Shown here piece after piece: positions 5,944 through 6,234 of a stretch of 6,234 nucleotides of DNA (positions are counted from its first letter, which is position 1; every line of letters begins with the position of its first letter). Source of the DNA: an uncultured Eubacteriales bacterium (GTDB taxonomy: Bacteria > Bacillota > Clostridia > Oscillospirales > CAG-272); contig USPP01000100.1 of assembly GCA_900556615.1 (NCBI GenBank), forward strand, positions 1 to 6,234. The letters run 5' to 3'. The notes beneath the pieces were generated by a model. That model ran no database searches, was not told the origin of the DNA, and worked only from the letters and a program-made list of their open reading frames with translations. The translations under genes were made by a program, and so were the position numbers.

Positions 5944-6234
5944 TTATTTGCACATACTGATTTCGTCGATTTTTACCGAAGCATTATGCGGTATCGGCTT
6001 CCATTCGACTTTCGTAAAAAGGGCAATCAGCATAGACAGCCTTCCGATAATATCGAAAACAGGGAACATAATGCAGAACCAAAGCTTTTTATACCACACT
6101 ATCGGTTTGATCCGCTTTCGTTCGAAAACAAACAAATATACTGCGGTAAAAACCGTACCGACGTAGGAAACGGCAAAATCATAAAATGCAGCTACCGCAA
6201 GCGCAGCCGCGGACAATGTCTTCCCGTCGCTTGC
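5944..6234 (-). CDS. C-terminal end of membrane protein, probably family 2 glycosyltransferase (partial)
   Basis: The reading frame is open from the window edge at 6234 to a TAA at 5944-5946, giving 96 residues; the true start lies outside, and the internal TTG at 6216 is not a credible start. Two hydrophobic helices are visible (about AALAVAAFYDFAVSYVGTVF and LWFCIMFPVFDIIGRLSMLI), joined by a basic cytoplasmic loop with ERKRIKPIVWYKK. The tail contains KVEWKPIPHN and KIDEI. A membrane helix pair followed by an EWKPI.H tail is what I recall from the C-termini of BcsA/IcaA-like membrane glycosyltransferases that make and export cell-surface polysaccharide. The catalytic domain is not in the window, so the family is inferred from this tail only. 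Confidence 0.7.
   Translation of the reverse strand, partial: ASDGKTLSAAALAVAAFYDFAVSYVGTVFTAVYLFVFERKRIKPIVWYKKLWFCIMFPVFDIIGRLSMLIALFTKVEWKPIPHNASVKIDEISMCK

Noticed and set aside
5849..6166. 105-codon plus-strand frame across the right-hand repeat
   Set aside because: It begins inside the terminator stem, crosses the palindrome and runs antisense to the membrane protein gene.

Overview
The window looks like a chromosomal segment of a low-to-mid GC Gram-positive anaerobe, probably a gut Clostridia or Oscillospiraceae-type bacterium. This is inferred from AAGGA-type ribosome binding sites, sigma-A promoters, a type II (CoaW-like) pantothenate kinase, a DUF4163/DUF3298-type lipoprotein and a zeta-type toxin gene. 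No rRNA, tRNA, CRISPR array, transposase or phage gene was seen.

Layout: (1) Positions 1-163 are intergenic and carry one copy of a GC-rich repeat. (2) Positions 164-1602 hold a tight plus-strand operon: a 59-residue helical protein (candidate antitoxin), a zeta-toxin-like P-loop kinase overlapping it by ATGA, and a phosphoglycolate-phosphatase-like HAD hydrolase 21 bases further on. (3) Positions 1603-2107 are gene-free apart from a strong two-way terminator at 1949-1986 and a small tandem repeat. (4) Positions 2108-3938 are a minus-strand operon: an AraC-family regulator followed 13 bases later by lipoate-protein ligase A. (5) Positions 3939-4135 are a divergent control region with a well-formed promoter on each strand. 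(6) Positions 4136-5796 are a plus-strand operon: a type II pantothenate kinase broken by an apparent one-base deletion near 4408, then a lipoprotein. (7) Positions 5797-5943 hold a terminator and the second, fully palindromic copy of the repeat. (8) Positions 5944-6234 are the C-terminal end of a minus-strand membrane protein, probably a family 2 glycosyltransferase, that runs off the window.

The two most noteworthy units are the small-protein/zeta-kinase/HAD-phosphatase operon, which may be a toxin-antitoxin module with an added phosphatase, and the AraC-LplA operon placed back to back with a CoA-synthesis kinase. The second suggests shared control of two acyl-carrier cofactors, lipoate and CoA, though this is inference. 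The kinase frameshift is either a real recent inactivation or a sequencing error in a short G run.
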